A stretch of 64,000 bases of DNA from Cynocephalus volans (taxonomy: Eukaryota > Chordata > Mammalia > Dermoptera > Cynocephalidae), in contig NC_084469.1 of the NCBI RefSeq assembly GCF_027409185.1, positions 104,471,835-104,535,834 of the forward strand. Reading direction: 5' to 3'. Below are positions 1-13,294 of this stretch, piece after piece; the stretch's first letter is position 1; each line of letters begins with the position of its first letter. A program made the translations under genes and the position numbers. Below the pieces are notes generated by a model. The model was given only the letters and a program-made list of their open reading frames with translations, made no database searches and was not told the DNA's origin.

Positions 1-1274
1 AATGGAAAACACATAACTGCAAAAGGGTATCTTAACATAGGCTCTCAAAAGATGAAAAAGACAATAGTTGATAGTATACTAGTTATGTTAAAATAGTTAA
101 AATGTATAAAAAAAACACAAGAAGCTTTTGACAAATAATTACACTGTTTTTAAATCATAAAAAATGAAACAAATTGAAAAGGTACTAAAGAATTGCATTA
201 AGGTGTAAGAGGAAATACCTGCAATGTACCTAACATGAAAAATGTGCTTATTCTCACATGGAAGAATTGGGTCTGCTGCACAGTGCAGGAGAACAAACTC
301 CCATGTGATTCTTTTTTAATGCACCAGAATCACATATACAGTCACCAGCAGTATTAACAGAACGTGTTTATTATACAAATTAGGCCTTATACAATCTAGA
401 GATAGAGGACATGGTGAATCAGAAAATACTCCCAACCATGACAGTCTAAAGTAATTGCCTGGTGGAAACATCAGAAAATTCCTAACTGTAACAGATCTTT
501 GATAGGGAACTTTTGTAGACATCCTTGGAAACTGATACACCTGAGAGATTCGAAGTCAAGCAGTCCGTGGTGGTTTTGAGGATCTTCTTCATTGGCAGGG
601 CAAACGATCAAGAAAATGGGCAGGACAATGGTGTCCACGAAGCCCCTATACATTTGTCTCTCTCCCTATATATATATGTCTCTCCCTGTATGATGGAAAC
701 AAAGCCAGGCTAATGTCTTCTCACTTCCATTGTCCAAATCTTCTGCAAGCAGACTATTGGTGAATTCTAATTTGGCAGCATAAAGGGACAGAGGCCAGAA
801 AATTTGTATATTACAACTTGATTCCAACTATTTATAAGCAAGGAAAATGAGATAAGGGCCTCCTGGCAAGAAAAAAAGGTTTTAAAAGTCCAAGGAAGAT
901 AGGAACACATATAATGGGTAAAAGATATGCAGTAACTGCCAAAAGAAGTCAGTAGGAAAATCCAAATAAACACCAAAGTTTCATTTTAAAACGGCTCCTT
1001 ACTTAGAGAATTTTAAAACTACATAAAAATTGAAACTACCTGCATATTAGAAATATAATTCAATTCACCCATGAGTCCACTAGACTTTAAAATACATAGA
1101 AAAACCTCATTAATTATAAGGGCAAAAATCTACTTATTAACCTTACACACTATTTCTTAAAGAATACTTACAGAATTATCCAACCTCAATATTCATATGC
1201 AAAGAAATAAAAATTCATAGGCCAGAGATCCACTTCAAGAATGAGCTACAAATAAAGACAATATACTTGTAACT

Positions 1275-1280
1275 TTTATT
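1275..1280 (-). terminator. Candidate poly(A) signal of the left gene
   Basis: AATAAA on the minus strand lies about 830 bases past the stop codon. It is a candidate only; other A-rich hexamers are nearby. Confidence 0.35.
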
Positions 1281-1379
1281 ACTTTCTTTCATGATGTAAA
1301 TTTTCTGAGTCATACGTGAATTAATTTGCATCAGATATGGAATAATACATATATCTATTGGATTTTTTTCTAGTTTGAA

Positions 1380-2111
1380 TTTTCACAACAATGAAAGCAT
1401 TCATTAAAATTGAAAACTTTCCAGCCTTCTTCACATATATAAGGTTCGTAGCAGTGGGCATTCAAACACGGCGTTGTAAGGATGTGAACAAATAGAAGGC
1501 TTTCCCATATTGCTTACATTCAGGAACTTGCTCCCCAGTGTCAATGGTCTCATAGTTTCAAAACAAACTGGGAGGACTGATCAATTTTGCACATTCTTTA
1601 CATTTAGTGTTTCCTTCCAGTATACATTCTCATGTGTCCTTGCAAGGTTGTGTAAAGTCAAGGCTTTCCCATATTCCTAAAATTCAGAGGGTTTCTCTCC
1701 ACTTTGAATCCACTCATATTCATTCACACACCTACAGGAGCACTGAAGGTTTTCTAACTTTTTTTTTTTTTTTTAAAAGATGACCGGTAAGGGGATCTTA
1801 ACCCTTGACTTGGTGTTGTCAGCACCACGCTCAGCCAGTGAGCGAACCGGCCATCCGTATATGGGATCCGAACCCGGGGCCTTGGTGTTATCAGCACCGC
1901 ACTCTACCGAGTGAGCCACAGGCCGGCCCTAACTTTTTTTTTTTTTTATATAGATTTCACTGAAGCATGAGTGCTGTCTTCCTAAGGAATTAGAAATACT
2001 GAGGTCCTAACCACATCATATAAGATCATATGATTTCTCTCTAGTGTGAATTCTTTCAAGTCTTCGAAAATAACTGGAACATCTGAAGACATTACCACAC
2101 CGTTCACACTC
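1380..2111 (-). pseudogene. Decayed zinc fingers beyond the left gene's stop
   Basis: Directly after the TAG at 2,112 the minus-strand frame still reads a finger-like CX2C segment, but its first His is replaced by Leu, and it ends at a stop near 1,990. After a SINE (1,757-1,932), bases 1,380-1,756 again hold finger remnants: GEKP-type linkers, GKAF-like motifs and CX2C pairs, broken by stops and frame changes. The ancestral array was therefore several fingers longer. This stretch is probably 3' UTR of the left gene today. Confidence 0.8.
1757..1932 (-). mobile_element. tRNA-Ile-derived SINE dimer (CYN type)
   Basis: Reversed dimer with a poly-T lead. The target duplication ctaactttttt is seen on both sides. 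It is inserted among decayed zinc fingers. Confidence 0.9.
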
Positions 2112-3939
2112 CTAGGGTTTCTCCCCAGTATGAATTCTTTCATGTACTCGAAGTGAACTTGAATGTCTGAAAGTTTTACTACACTGTTTACATTTATAGG
2201 GTTTCTCCCCAGTATGAGTTCTTTCATGTACTCGATAGGAACTTGAATAATTAAAGGCTTTACCACATTGTTTACATCCATAGAGTTTCTCTTCAATATG
2301 AGTTCTTTCATGTGTTAGAAGATTACTGGAAGATCTGAAGGCTTTACCACATTTTTTACATTCATAGGGTCTCTCTCCAGTATGAGTTCTTTCATGTATT
2401 TTAAGATAACTTGAACAACTGAAGGCTTTATCACAGTTTTTACATTCATAGGGTTTCTTAACAATATGAGTTCTTTCATGTACTTTAAGATAACGGGAAG
2501 AACTGAAGGCTTTATCACATTCCTTACATTCATAGGGTTTCTCTCCAGTATGAGTTCTTTCGTGTATTTGAAGATAGCTGGAAGAACTGAAGGATTTATC
2601 ACATTTCTTACATTCATAGGGTTTCTCTCCAGTATGAGTTCTTTCATGTATTTGAAGATAACTGGAACGACTGAAGGACTTACCACATTGTTTACATTCA
2701 TATGGTTTCTCTCCAGTATGAGTTCTTTCATGTATATGAAGATAACAGGAAGAACTGAAGGCTTTATCACATTCCTTACATTCATAGGGTTTCTCTCCAG
2801 TATGAGTTCTTTCATGTGTTCGAACATGACAGGAACGTCTGAAGGTTTTACCACATTGTTTACATTCATAAGGTTTCTCTCCAGTGTGAGTTCTTTCATG
2901 TGTTCGAACAGTAATGGAACATCTGAAGGTTTTACCACATTGTTTACATTCATAGGGTCTCTCTCCAGTATGAGTTCGTCCATGTATTTTAAGAGAACTG
3001 GAACAACGGAAGGCTTTATCACATTTTTTACATTCATAGGGTTTCTTAACGGTATGAGTTCTTTCATGTATTTTAAGATAACTGGAAGCACTGAAGACTT
3101 TATCACATTCCTTACATTCATAGGGTTTCTCTCCAATATGAATTCTTTTATGTACTTGAAGATAATTGGAATAACTGAAGGATTTACCACATTGTTTACA
3201 TTCATATGGTTTCTCTCCAGTATGAGTTCTTTCGTGTATTTGAAGATAACTAGAATAACCAAAAGCTTTACCACACTGTTTACATTCATAGGGTTTTTCT
3301 CCAGTGTGAGTTCTTTCATGTGTTTGAACATCAATGGGACGTCTGAAGGTTTTACCACATTGTTTACAAGCATAGGGTCTCTCTCCAGTGTGAGTTCTTT
3401 CATGCGTTCGAACGTCACTGGGACGTCTGAAGGTTTTACCACATTGTTTACATTCATAGGGTCTCTCTCCAGTATGAGTTCTTTCATGTATTTTAAGATA
3501 ACTGGAACAACGGAAGGCTTTATCACACTGTTTACATTCAAAGGGTTTTTCTCCAGTGTGAATTCTCTCATGTATTTGACAAGACTGAGAATAACTGAAG
3601 GCTTTACCACACAGTTTACATTTATACAATTTCTGTCCAGTGTGAACCCTTTCATGATTTCTCAAGTAGCGGTGATAACTAAATACTTTTCCACATTCCC
3701 TACATTTATATGCCTTCTTTCCACATTCCTGATGTTCATATTGTTTGTGTCCAGTTTGTCCTCTGATGTGCCTCTTAAGGGATGAATGACACGTGCAGAC
3801 TTTCCCACACATGGTGCATTCACATGGTTTTGCTCCAGTAGGAGTTTTCTTACACAGATTAAACTTTGAAATCTGGGTGTTTGCTTTTCCATATTTACTA
3901 CCTTCTTTATTTTCACAGAGTCTCTCCACCACATGACTT
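2112..3939 (-). CDS. Zinc-finger exon of the left KRAB-C2H2 gene
   Basis: The terminal coding exon opens after a TTTTTTACAG acceptor and runs 1,828 bases to a TAG. Joined to exons 1-3 it predicts a 671-aa KRAB zinc-finger protein. After a linker (residues about 63-100) and one degenerate finger (second His replaced by Gln, near residue 102), 19 intact C2H2 fingers in the 28-residue CX2CX12HX3H pattern run from about residue 140 to the end. Most linkers are TGEKP or TGERP; two are the atypical TVKKP and IVKKP. The array carries internal multi-finger repeats. The stop falls inside the last TGEKP linker, where TAT became TAG, and further decayed fingers lie downstream. The role, from the family, is sequence-specific DNA binding and KRAB-mediated silencing, often of retroelements; the target is unknown. 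It is the inverted paralogue of the right gene. ZNF490-like is a positional guess only, so no symbol is given. Confidence 0.9.
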
Positions 3940-3979
3940 CTGTAAAAAATGTGTAGCACATTATTTCTTTTGATTTCTT

Positions 3980-4078
3980 TCAGTTTTTTTTTTAATTTGG
4001 CTGGCTAGTATAGAAATTGAAACCTGGACCTTGGTGTTATCAGCACCATGCTCTAACCAACTGAGCTAACTGGCTAGT
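3980..4078 (-). mobile_element. tRNA-Ile-derived SINE monomer
   Basis: The reversed tRNA-like body (ctaaccaactgagctaac, ccttggtgttatcagc) lies in the intron just upstream of the left zinc-finger exon. Confidence 0.85.
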
Positions 4079-4480
4079 TGAATACCACATTGCAAATGGA
4101 TTAATTACCAACTTTTTATTAGTATATAACAGAATTATACTTTGACCATTTTCAGGGAATATAGGTTTTCTGCCCTGTGCTCTGGAAGAAGGCATGACCA
4201 GATCTTCCTTCAAAACAGCTATCCTTATTGGCCAGCTTTCCAGAAAAAAAAAAAAAAAGTCATATATGTATATGTGACGTTTGTTAATACGGATTCAAAG
4301 TGAACTATTTTTTGTACCCTAAATATCTATCACATTTATGACGGTACATTTTTGGTTAAAATTTCTAGGAATAAATAAATTTTAAGCTAGACTTACTATT
4401 TCTCTTTCTTGTTTTTCACATTTCATGACACAGTAAGATTCTCTAGTGGACCACTACTTACTCTTTTGAGTGCAACTCAC

Positions 4481-4538
4481 CTTAGATTTCTCTCCTGGTT
4501 TTTGTAGTCTTCGATGTTGCAGTCTTTCCATTTATTCC
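4481..4538 (-). CDS. Short KRAB-linker exon of the left zinc-finger gene
   Basis: This is a 58-base exon on the minus strand between an ATTATAG acceptor and a GTGAGT donor. It joins in frame to the KRAB A exon and to the zinc-finger exon and encodes about 19 residues (NKWKDCNIEDYKNQERNLR). Such a short exon after KRAB A is typical of the ZNF44/ZNF136/ZNF791 clade and corresponds to what has been called a C-type box. The right-arm homologue is 61 bases, one codon longer, so both keep frame. Confidence 0.85.
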
Positions 4539-4720
4539 CTATAATGCAGACCCAGAAAAAACATCATAAATTATAGAAACATTATGAGATTCTAGGTCCA
4601 TGATTAGCTGTGACCCTGCCTTATTTATTCATTGAAGTATTCCTTTTCTACATTCCAAATACTGAAAAGCAGTTAATAAGCATACAACACTTATTCTCTA
4701 ACTAACTCTAACTCCCATTA

Positions 4721-4867
<147 letters not shown>

Positions 4868-5489
4868 CTAAAACATCCCACATATGTACACAGGGGGTGA
4901 GATTGACAGCACTAAGGATCTACCTATAGTCAATTAATAATAAGTTTACATACAATTAAGCTTACATATGATTCTGTGTACGAAACACTTACAGTGTGAC
5001 CTGATCTTCAGAACTCTCTGTCCACCCTCACTTCCCCATAAATGTAACAGTATCATGAACATATAAAAGTTACTTCTACATTTTTACTCTGATCACTACA
5101 AGCCTTATTGTTTTCTAATGGCAGGATGAAGACCACCTTGTATAAATGAAAGAAAAAATATACAACTGAAACAAATTTGAAGACCACAAACTCCTTGTGA
5201 GGAAAATTCGTTCATTTTCTACCTTATGCATCATAGAACTCAGCATTTCATGAAACAACAGGGTCAAATCTGCATGAGTTTTAGTGAATAATTACACACT
5301 TAAGAACTGTATGCTTTTACTTCTATTCCCATCCACAAACATGAGAGCCCGGGAGGCATGTGGAAATCTAAATTGTAACAAGAAGCAGTTCCTTTCTCAT
5401 AGCACATCATGTCCAGTTTCACAAAAAAGAAAATTATGACATCCTAAAAGACTTAAAAAACTGTTTGAAGAGAGAGGGCTCACACCAGA

Positions 5490-6680
5490 ACCAGATTCAG
5501 AGATACAAGAGATTTTGGAATATCAGACAAGAAATTTAAACCTAGCAAGATTAATATGCTAAGGGTTGTAACAAAAGTAGTGAACATACAGAATAGATAG
5601 CTAATTTAAGCAGACATGAACACAGTGAGAAAGAATCAAAAGGTAACACAGACATAAAACACACCGCAACAGAAATAAAGATTGCCCTTAGGGGATCGTC
5701 AATATAGTAGAAGTATCTGAAGACACAATTAGTGATCTTGAAGAAATACCAGCATAACCTTCTAAAACTGAAATGAAAAGGGGGAAAAAAGAAGATAATA
5801 TCCAAAAACTGTGGGAAAACACAAAAGGTGGGGCTGGTTGGTTAGCTCACTTGGGAGAGCATGGTGCTGGAAAAACCAAGGTCAAGGGTTCAGATCCACT
5901 TCCCAGCCAGTTGCAAAAACAAACAAAAAAGAATCTTCTTTTAAATGACAAAAGGTATAATGCATACATAAGAAGAAAGAGAAGGCTGACCAGCTGCAAG
6001 TAAGGAAGCAAGAAAGCAAGAGAACAAGAAAGTAAGAAAGTGAAACAGAACAAATAATTGAAGCCATAATGACTGAAAATTTCCCAAAATTAATGATAGA
6101 CATCAAAACATGTATCCAGGAATCTCAGAGAACACCAAGCAGCATTAACACCCCAAAATCCACACCTAGGAATATCATATCAAACTGTACAAAAATCAAG
6201 AACAGAAAGAAACTCTTGAAAGGAGTTATGGGGGTGGTGGTGGGGGGACGAACATCCTAGTTACAGAGAAACATGTATAAGAATCAAATTGAACCTTCTA
6301 TTCAGGAAATGATGCAAGCAAGAAGGGATTGGAGTGAAACATTTAAAGCACTGAGAGAAAAAACCCACTGATGTTGAATTCTGTATGGAGCAAAAATATC
6401 CTTCAAAAGTGAAAAAGAAATAAAGGCTGAGATGAACAAAGAAAAAGGAAGGAATCTGTCACCAGCGCACCTTCCTTGAAAGAAATGTTAAAACTTACCC
6501 CTCACAAAGAAGGAAAATGGTAAAGCAGAGCATTAGAGAAGGAAGAAATTAAGGTAAAATAAATTTTTTCCCCTTATCCTTAGTCTTGACAGATCAGTTT
6601 GCTCAAGATAACAACAACAGCAACAATGTATTTGGTTACTATGGCTAATGAGTAAGTGATACGTATAACAGCAGTGTTAC
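5490..6680 (+). mobile_element. Probable old L1/HAL1 internal fragment
   Basis: A-rich sequence includes an atccttcaaaagtgaa region and a ccagcgcaccttccttgaaagaaatgtt-like block resembling old L1 interior. A SINE lies inside. Confidence 0.45.
5829..5925 (+). mobile_element. tRNA-Ile-derived SINE monomer
   Basis: ggctggttggttagctcac box A and caagggttcagatcc box B motifs are visible. Confidence 0.85.
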
Positions 6681-7216
6681 AAGGGACAGAGAGGAAGGAA
6701 TATTTTTTAGGAGGTACCTGCACAACCAGTGAAGTAGTAGTGTTACTTGATAGAGGACTTGAGTTAGGTATAAATGAACACTGTAAACTCAAAGGCAACC
6801 ACAAAACCAGTAGGGGGGGGACTATAATTCACGTGCTAAGAGGACAGAAAAAAAATGGAAGCAGGAGCTTCCAGAGAGGTGAACACATGGAGGTTCCTGG
6901 AGAGCAGCAACACCTGGGGAGGCATGGAAGCTCTGCACCCCTTCCCCTACACCTCACCGTATGCACCTCTTCACCTCTATCTTTGTAATATCTTTTATAA
7001 TAAACCAGCAAACATATAAAGATTACTCAGGCCAAATCAAGGACAATACCTGCTACAGAGGCTCTGCTATCACAAAATTTAGTTGAAATACTGTATATCT
7101 TATGATTTCTTGAGGAGATGGCTAATACCTAAGAGAATTATCCAGACATGTGCCAGAAACATAGAGAAAAACATGGAAACTCTTTGTACAGAAACTATCA
7201 GCAGGGCCCTTTGAGT

Positions 7217-7525
7217 CTTGTCCACACCCCCTCAACACACGCAGCCAGCCCAGCTATGACCACTGAGCCACTGCAGGAAGCACCTGGGGCTCTACTGAGC
7301 TGGGGTGGTGGGGGTTCTTGGGCCTTGGCCACGCCCCCCAACACATGCAACCAGCCCAGCAACAACCTCTGAGCCGCAGCAAGAAGGGTTCCTGAACTGG
7401 GATGGTGGGGGGCGAGGGCTTTTGCTATACCCCCTTGACATCTGCACCCAGCCTGGCAATGACCACACCACCACTGGAAGCCCCCTGTTCTCCCCTGTGA
7501 GAATGAGGGGGGTGCCAGAGGCCTC
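7217..7525 (+). repeat. Three-unit degenerate minisatellite
   Basis: Three head-to-tail GC-rich units begin near 7,223, 7,331 and 7,429 with a ccccc-caaca-gcagccagccc theme, so the period is about 100-108 bases. A C/T-rich stretch and an AT-rich block (7,615-7,690) follow. No known element was recognised. Confidence 0.7.
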
Positions 7526-7780
7526 AATCCCACCCCTCCTCCTTCCTCCATCCCATTTCCTTCCCCTTTTCCCTCTCCCCCTCATTCCCAACTGCTCCGC
7601 AACATCCTAGAATGTAAAAAGTTTTTATTATTGATTAATTACTAATTAATTATTAATTAACCATTAATTTTTATTAATTACATTTTCTTAAAAAAAAAAA
7701 AGAAACTATCATCAGCCCAAATGAATGGTCAAGATTTTCCTAGCCAACTTTTCCCACTGAGTCCCTCTGTCTGAACTGCA

Positions 7781-7782
<2 letters not shown>

Positions 7783-7815
<33 letters not shown>

Positions 7816-7963
7816 TGACCGGTAAGGGGATCTCAACCCTTGGCTTGGTGTTGTGAGCACCACGCTCAGCCAGTGAGCAAACCGGCCATCCCTATATAGG
7901 ATCCGAACCCGTGGCCTTGGTGTTATCAGCACCGCACTCTACCGAGTGAGCCACGGGCCGGCC
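7783..7963 (-). mobile_element. tRNA-Ile-derived SINE dimer (CYN type)
   Basis: Reversed dimer with poly-T; target duplication gaactgcatctt on both sides. Confidence 0.92.
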
Positions 7964-8663
7964 TTGAACTGCATCTTCTGATCCACCCAGATTAATACTG
8001 CTTGTCCTGTTAGATTTAGCTTTCCATGATCTGCAATATTCTCCCACCCCAGGATGAGAAGGAAAATTGTGACCAAAGCACTCTGTTTCCTGAGGCGGTT
8101 GAAGACTGCAAGAGAAGTGCAAAGAATTTCTACAGTATGTTTCGGCTCACACAACTGTGAAAAAGCTGTAGGGCAGTTATTTAGGATTTCAACTCACCCA
8201 CTAGAAATGGATTCAGAAATTGCAATCTTCTACTTTGTACCCCATCTTTTCCATTTTCCACCCTCATACCTACCTGCCACAAGGTCTTAAGGGGGAAAAC
8301 AAAATTACTTAAAACTAAAACCTACTTATCAAAGTCCTTTAGCCTCCCAAGCAAGTCCAAAATTTAATTAAATAGATTATTCAATTAAATAACTTGGTAT
8401 ACAAAGCTGAAGAACAGCATATTTTGTACTTAAAATGAGAGAATTTAAAATAAGATTACATGTATCAAAATATTTAAGATTAAAATTCTCCTGCATTTTC
8501 CTCATGGTATCCACCCCCACCTCAATATACACAAACCATAAATATCCAAACCAATGTTATGATTTGAATAGGTATGTGAATGACCTAATGAGAACATAAT
8601 TACATATTTTTTGATATGTGAAAAGGATGAAAATAATACCCGCTATTCAAGAATACTAAGAGT

Positions 8664-8776
8664 GGGCCGACTCTGTGGCACAGGAGAGTGCGGCACTGGA
8701 GCGCAGCGACGCTCCCGCCGCGGGTTCGGATCCTGTGTAGGCTGAGTACCGGTCAAGAAAAAGACCAAAAAAAAAA
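8664..8776 (+). mobile_element. GC-type tRNA-derived SINE
   Basis: It opens gggccgactctgtggc and carries the ccgccgcgggttcgg box B region. Target duplication aagaatactaagagt flanks it. Confidence 0.9.
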
Positions 8777-8879
8777 GAATACTAAGAGTAAAGTGTCTTG
8801 AGAAATAAAAGTTAAAGCAGTAGGAAAAAAATGAAATCAGATAAAATGCTCCATAAAAGCAGAAAAGGTAAAAAAAAAA

Positions 8880-11800
8880 AAAAAAAAAAAAAAGAATGGA
8901 GGACAAAAAGATATAAACAGCAACAAATAGAAAACAGTTAAAAAAAAAAATGGTATTAACCCAATTAAGTCAATAATCACTTTAAACATCAATGTTCTAA
9001 ATACAACAAATGAAAGACAGGTACTGTCATAGTCATAGCAGGTTTTTTTAAAAAATCTAATACAAAGATAATTCAAACAGTTTGTGGAAAAATGGAATTA
9101 AAAGATAATACAAATCTTTCTATGAACTTTTGGAGGACCTCTTCTTGTATATGTTGTCTACAGGAAACCTCTTTAAATATAAAACACAGATATATTAAAA
9201 ATAAAAGAATGAAAAAAGATATGCCATGCTAACACTAATAAAAAGAAAACTGGAATAGCTATATAATTTTAGAGAAAGCTGACTTCATAGCATGGAAATT
9301 TCAGTGATAAAGGTACATTACAAAATGGTAAATGTATCAATTCACAAAGACGACAAGGCAATCCTAGTGTGTGTATAATAACAGTGTCAAATACATGAGG
9401 CAAAAACTGTTAGAACTGCAGGGAGAAATATATGGATCCACTAGTACAGCTGGAGACATCAACATCCCTTTAACAGTAATTAGGAGATCCAGCTGGCAGA
9501 AAATCATCAGGAAGGACACAGTTAATTTTTTTTTTTTTTTTTGTCCTTTTCGTGACCGGCACTCGGCCAGTCCTATATAGGATCCGAACCCGTGGCGGGA
9601 GCGTCGCAGCGCTCCCAGCGCCGCACTCTACCAAGTGCGCCACGGGCTCGGCCCAGGACACAGTTAATTTAAACGGTGAGAGCAAACAACTGGATTTAAC
9701 TGAAAAACAGAATACTCAAAATATGTTCTCAGACTACCAATGCATCAATCTAGAAATCACTAACAGAAAGATAGCCTGAAAATGCACACATACTTGCAGA
9801 TTAAACAACACATTACTGAATACCACATGTATGAAAGGAGTCAAGACTTTATCATTTGAATTAAATGAAAACAGAATTTATCAAAATTTGTGAAATGCAG
9901 CAAAAGGACTGCCTGCAGGAAATTTTGTACTATTGAACACATACACTGCAAGAGATTACAATCAATAATCTCAGTGCCTAGCTTTTCTACTAAAAACAGA
10001 GCAGCCAATTAAACCCAAAGCTAGCACAAAAAAATAAATAGAGGAAAAAAATGAATGAAATTGCAAGACATCAACAGATAAAATCAAAAAAAGAACAATA
10101 AAACTGACAAATGTCTACCCAAGTTGACTGAGGAAAAAAAGACAAAAAATATTTATATGACAAATGAAAGGAGGGTAAAAAAAATTAAAAATCATTTGAC
10201 AAAATCCAATATTCATTTATAATAGCAAACTAGGAATAAAGGGAAACTTCCTCTTGAGAGACATCTACAAGAAAACTGCAATTAACATCACACTTAATGG
10301 TGAGAAACTAGATGCTTTCCCAGTAATGCGAGTAACAAGGTGAGAAAAAACCCTCTCACCATTTCTATTAAACATTGTACTAGAAATCCCAGCTAATTGT
10401 AGTAAGATAACAACCACAAATAAAAGCCGTACAGATTGGAAAGAAAGAAATAAAACTGTCATTGTTGCATTATGGCATAATTGTCTGTGGGGAGAATCTA
10501 AAAAAATCCATAACAAAGAAAACTGGAACTAATTAGACAGTGTAGCACGGCTGAAGGATACAAGGTTAACATGCAACAGTCAATTGCTTGCTTATACAAA
10601 GTTGATAAATACAATCAACTGATCTTTGATAAAGAACCAAAGGCAATTCCATTGCAAAAAGACAGGCTTTTCAACAAATATGCTGAAAATAGTAGACAAT
10701 TATATGAAAAAAAAATTAGATTAATCTAGGCACAATCCTTGCACCTTTCACAAAAATTAACTCAAAATGGATCATACGGGTAATTGCAAAATGCAAAACT
10801 TTAAAACTTCTAGAAGATAACATAGTAGAAAACCTAGGTGGCCTTTAGTTTGATGATGAAATTTTAGATCATTATAAGTTTAACTTCATTAAATGAAAAA
10901 CAATTGCTCTGGGAAAGACCATGTAAAGTGAATGAAAAGTCCAGTTATAGACTGGGAGAAATTCTTTGCAAAACACTTACCTGATAAAAGACTGGCATCC
11001 AAAACACAAAAGGGACTATTAAATTTCAGCAATAAAAAGATAAAACCACCCAATTAAAAATCAGCAAAAGATCTAAACATACACACCACCAAAGAAGATA
11101 TAGAGATGACAAATAAGCACATGAAAAGATGCTCAACATCATATAGCAATAGGGAATTGCAAATAAAAATGAATGAGAGATCACTACACATTTATTAGAA
11201 TGGCTAAATTTAAAACACTGAGAATATCAAATGATGATCAATATGTGGAACAAGAGGAATCATTATCCCTTACTGGTGAGAATGGAAAATGATACACCTA
11301 CGCTGGAAGACAGGCAGTTTCTTACAAAACAAAACATACTCTTAACAATAATCTAGCAATCAGGTCCTAGCAATCAGGCTCTTAGGTATTTACCCCAAAG
11401 AGGTGAAAACTCATGTTCATACCAAAACCTACACATCATTTTTTATAGAAGTTTTATTCATAATTCCAAACCTTAAGAGTAAGCAAGATGTCTTTCTATA
11501 GGCAAATGGATAAACAATCTGTGGTACATCCATAGGATGAAGTATGGTTCACTGACAAAAAGAAATCCGGTGTGAAGCCATGGAAAAACACGGAGGAACC
11601 TTAAACATATATGAAAGAAGCCAATCTAAAATGGCTACATACCGTATGATTCCAAATATTACATTCTGGAAAAAACAAAACAATGACAGAGTAAAAAGAT
11701 CTTTGGTTGTCAAAGATTTGGGAGTGAGAGAGGCCTAAATGAATAGTTGGCACACAAGCAATTTTTAGGGCAGTGAAAGTATTCTACATGATGCAGAAAT

Positions 11801-12060
11801 GATGGACACCTGTCATTATACAGGAACCAAAACCCTTAGATTGTATAACACAAAGAATCAGCCCTAATATAAACTGTGGACTTTGATGTATCAATATTGG
11901 TACATCAACTCTAATAGATGTATTACAGTAATACAAGATATAAAAAAGAGAACAAACTGTGGAGGCAGGGAGATATTGTGGGAACACTATACTTTCTGAC
12001 CAATTTTTCTATAGAACTAAAAAAACACTTTAAAAAGAAAAGTCTATTAGAAAAAGAAAA
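8880..12060 (+). mobile_element. Old L1, ORF2 and 3' UTR
   Basis: Degenerate ORF2-like sequence runs into a typical old L1 3' UTR (tgtcattataca and ctttgatgtatc motifs near 11.8 kb). It is not coding. It is absent from the right arm, so it postdates the duplication or was lost there. Confidence 0.75.
9526..9654 (-). mobile_element. GC-type tRNA-derived SINE
   Basis: Reversed copy inside the old L1; target duplication aggacacagttaattt. Confidence 0.92.
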
Positions 12061-13197
12061 GAAGATGAAGACAGAGGCATGGAAGTTTAACCTGATGACT
12101 GGCTGATGAATGAACATTCAACCTTTCATTCAATTGATCTGCACTTACTTTAGTAAGCCATTAGGGTGTTTTTTGAGCCAGAGACTGACAAAGGAGGTGA
12201 AAGTTCCATAGAATGCCTTGTTCAAATGCCCATCACTATATATTCTGAAAAGTGAAATGAGGGTCTTGGTTAGTGTCATCCACGTCTGGAACGCCAACAT
12301 GGATAAGGAGTGTCATGGTGAAGCCTTGTATTGCATTTGGTCTTACTCTACGTAGAGACAGGTGATACGTTGATTCATATTTTGGGTATCTGTGTGGTAA
12401 GAGATTCCCAGAGTTCTTTTATCACAAAGGGGCAACTTAGAGTGTGTAAACATGTGGAAACTGGGCTAATCATTGGCCAGTGCTAAAATGACTGCCTGAT
12501 GTTTGGTTAGTTGTGCTGACCTTCAGATCCAGTCCTTTATCAGGTCCATGCCAATTAAGGGATGAAAAGCAGCAACTCTCCAAGGAGAACTCCGTCATGC
12601 CCAAACGTGGCAACATCCATAAAGTGTATAAACTCCCCAGTACCATTCACTTGGTAGCAAGGAGTCTGGAAGAGGGGAGAAGTCCTCCAGCACCATGGCA
12701 TCTGGCAAGGGACTGAAGTGAAGGGAAATTCCCCCATCCTGGAGGCCAACCTTTGGCACCAAAACATTGAGAGGAGTTCTCCTGTAGGATACTGTTTTAA
12801 AGAGCAAGGCACAATGGGCAGCTGAGTAAAGTCACATGTTCAGGGCGCGGGAGAGCCTCACTTTTCAGGGGAGCCCAGTATAAGGTGGTAATTGCAGTTC
12901 TAATGGCATATAGTATGGACCTGAGGGCAGTTTCTTCCATCAGAAGCCTATGGACAACTTATGGCCATCATGGGTAACTCCAAGATGCATGGGAGGAGGC
13001 TGCTAAAGCCTCTACAGTGAAGGAGTCCCTGAAGGAGTGCCTGTTGTATGGCAATTTGAACAAAGTGTAGACCTGTTGTTATAGGGGTGCCCATTCAAAG
13101 AGGGCCAATTTGTTAGTAGGAGCATAAGCAGGCTTAAGTAAAATTTGTAAAGCAAAACTATGTTGTCTCTGAAACATCAAAAGAACCTAGGATTTGG

Positions 13198-13291
<94 letters not shown>
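13198..13291 (+). repeat. Compound (TG)n(AG)n microsatellite
   Basis: About 45 bases of TG repeat pass directly into about 48 bases of AG repeat. It is inside the left retroviral remnant and absent from the right copy. Confidence 0.95.

Positions 13292-13294
<3 letters not shown>

Noticed and set aside
2315-3785. Long open frames in other frames and on the opposite strand of the left zinc-finger exon (for example 439 aa on plus)
   Set aside because: They follow the 84-base finger periodicity, giving repeated MSSFMY-like and MKELI-like blocks, and are shadows of the finger repeat.
9371-9580. Intact L1 or retroviral proteins
   Set aside because: All L1 and pol stretches are broken by stops and frame changes; no full-length frame remains.
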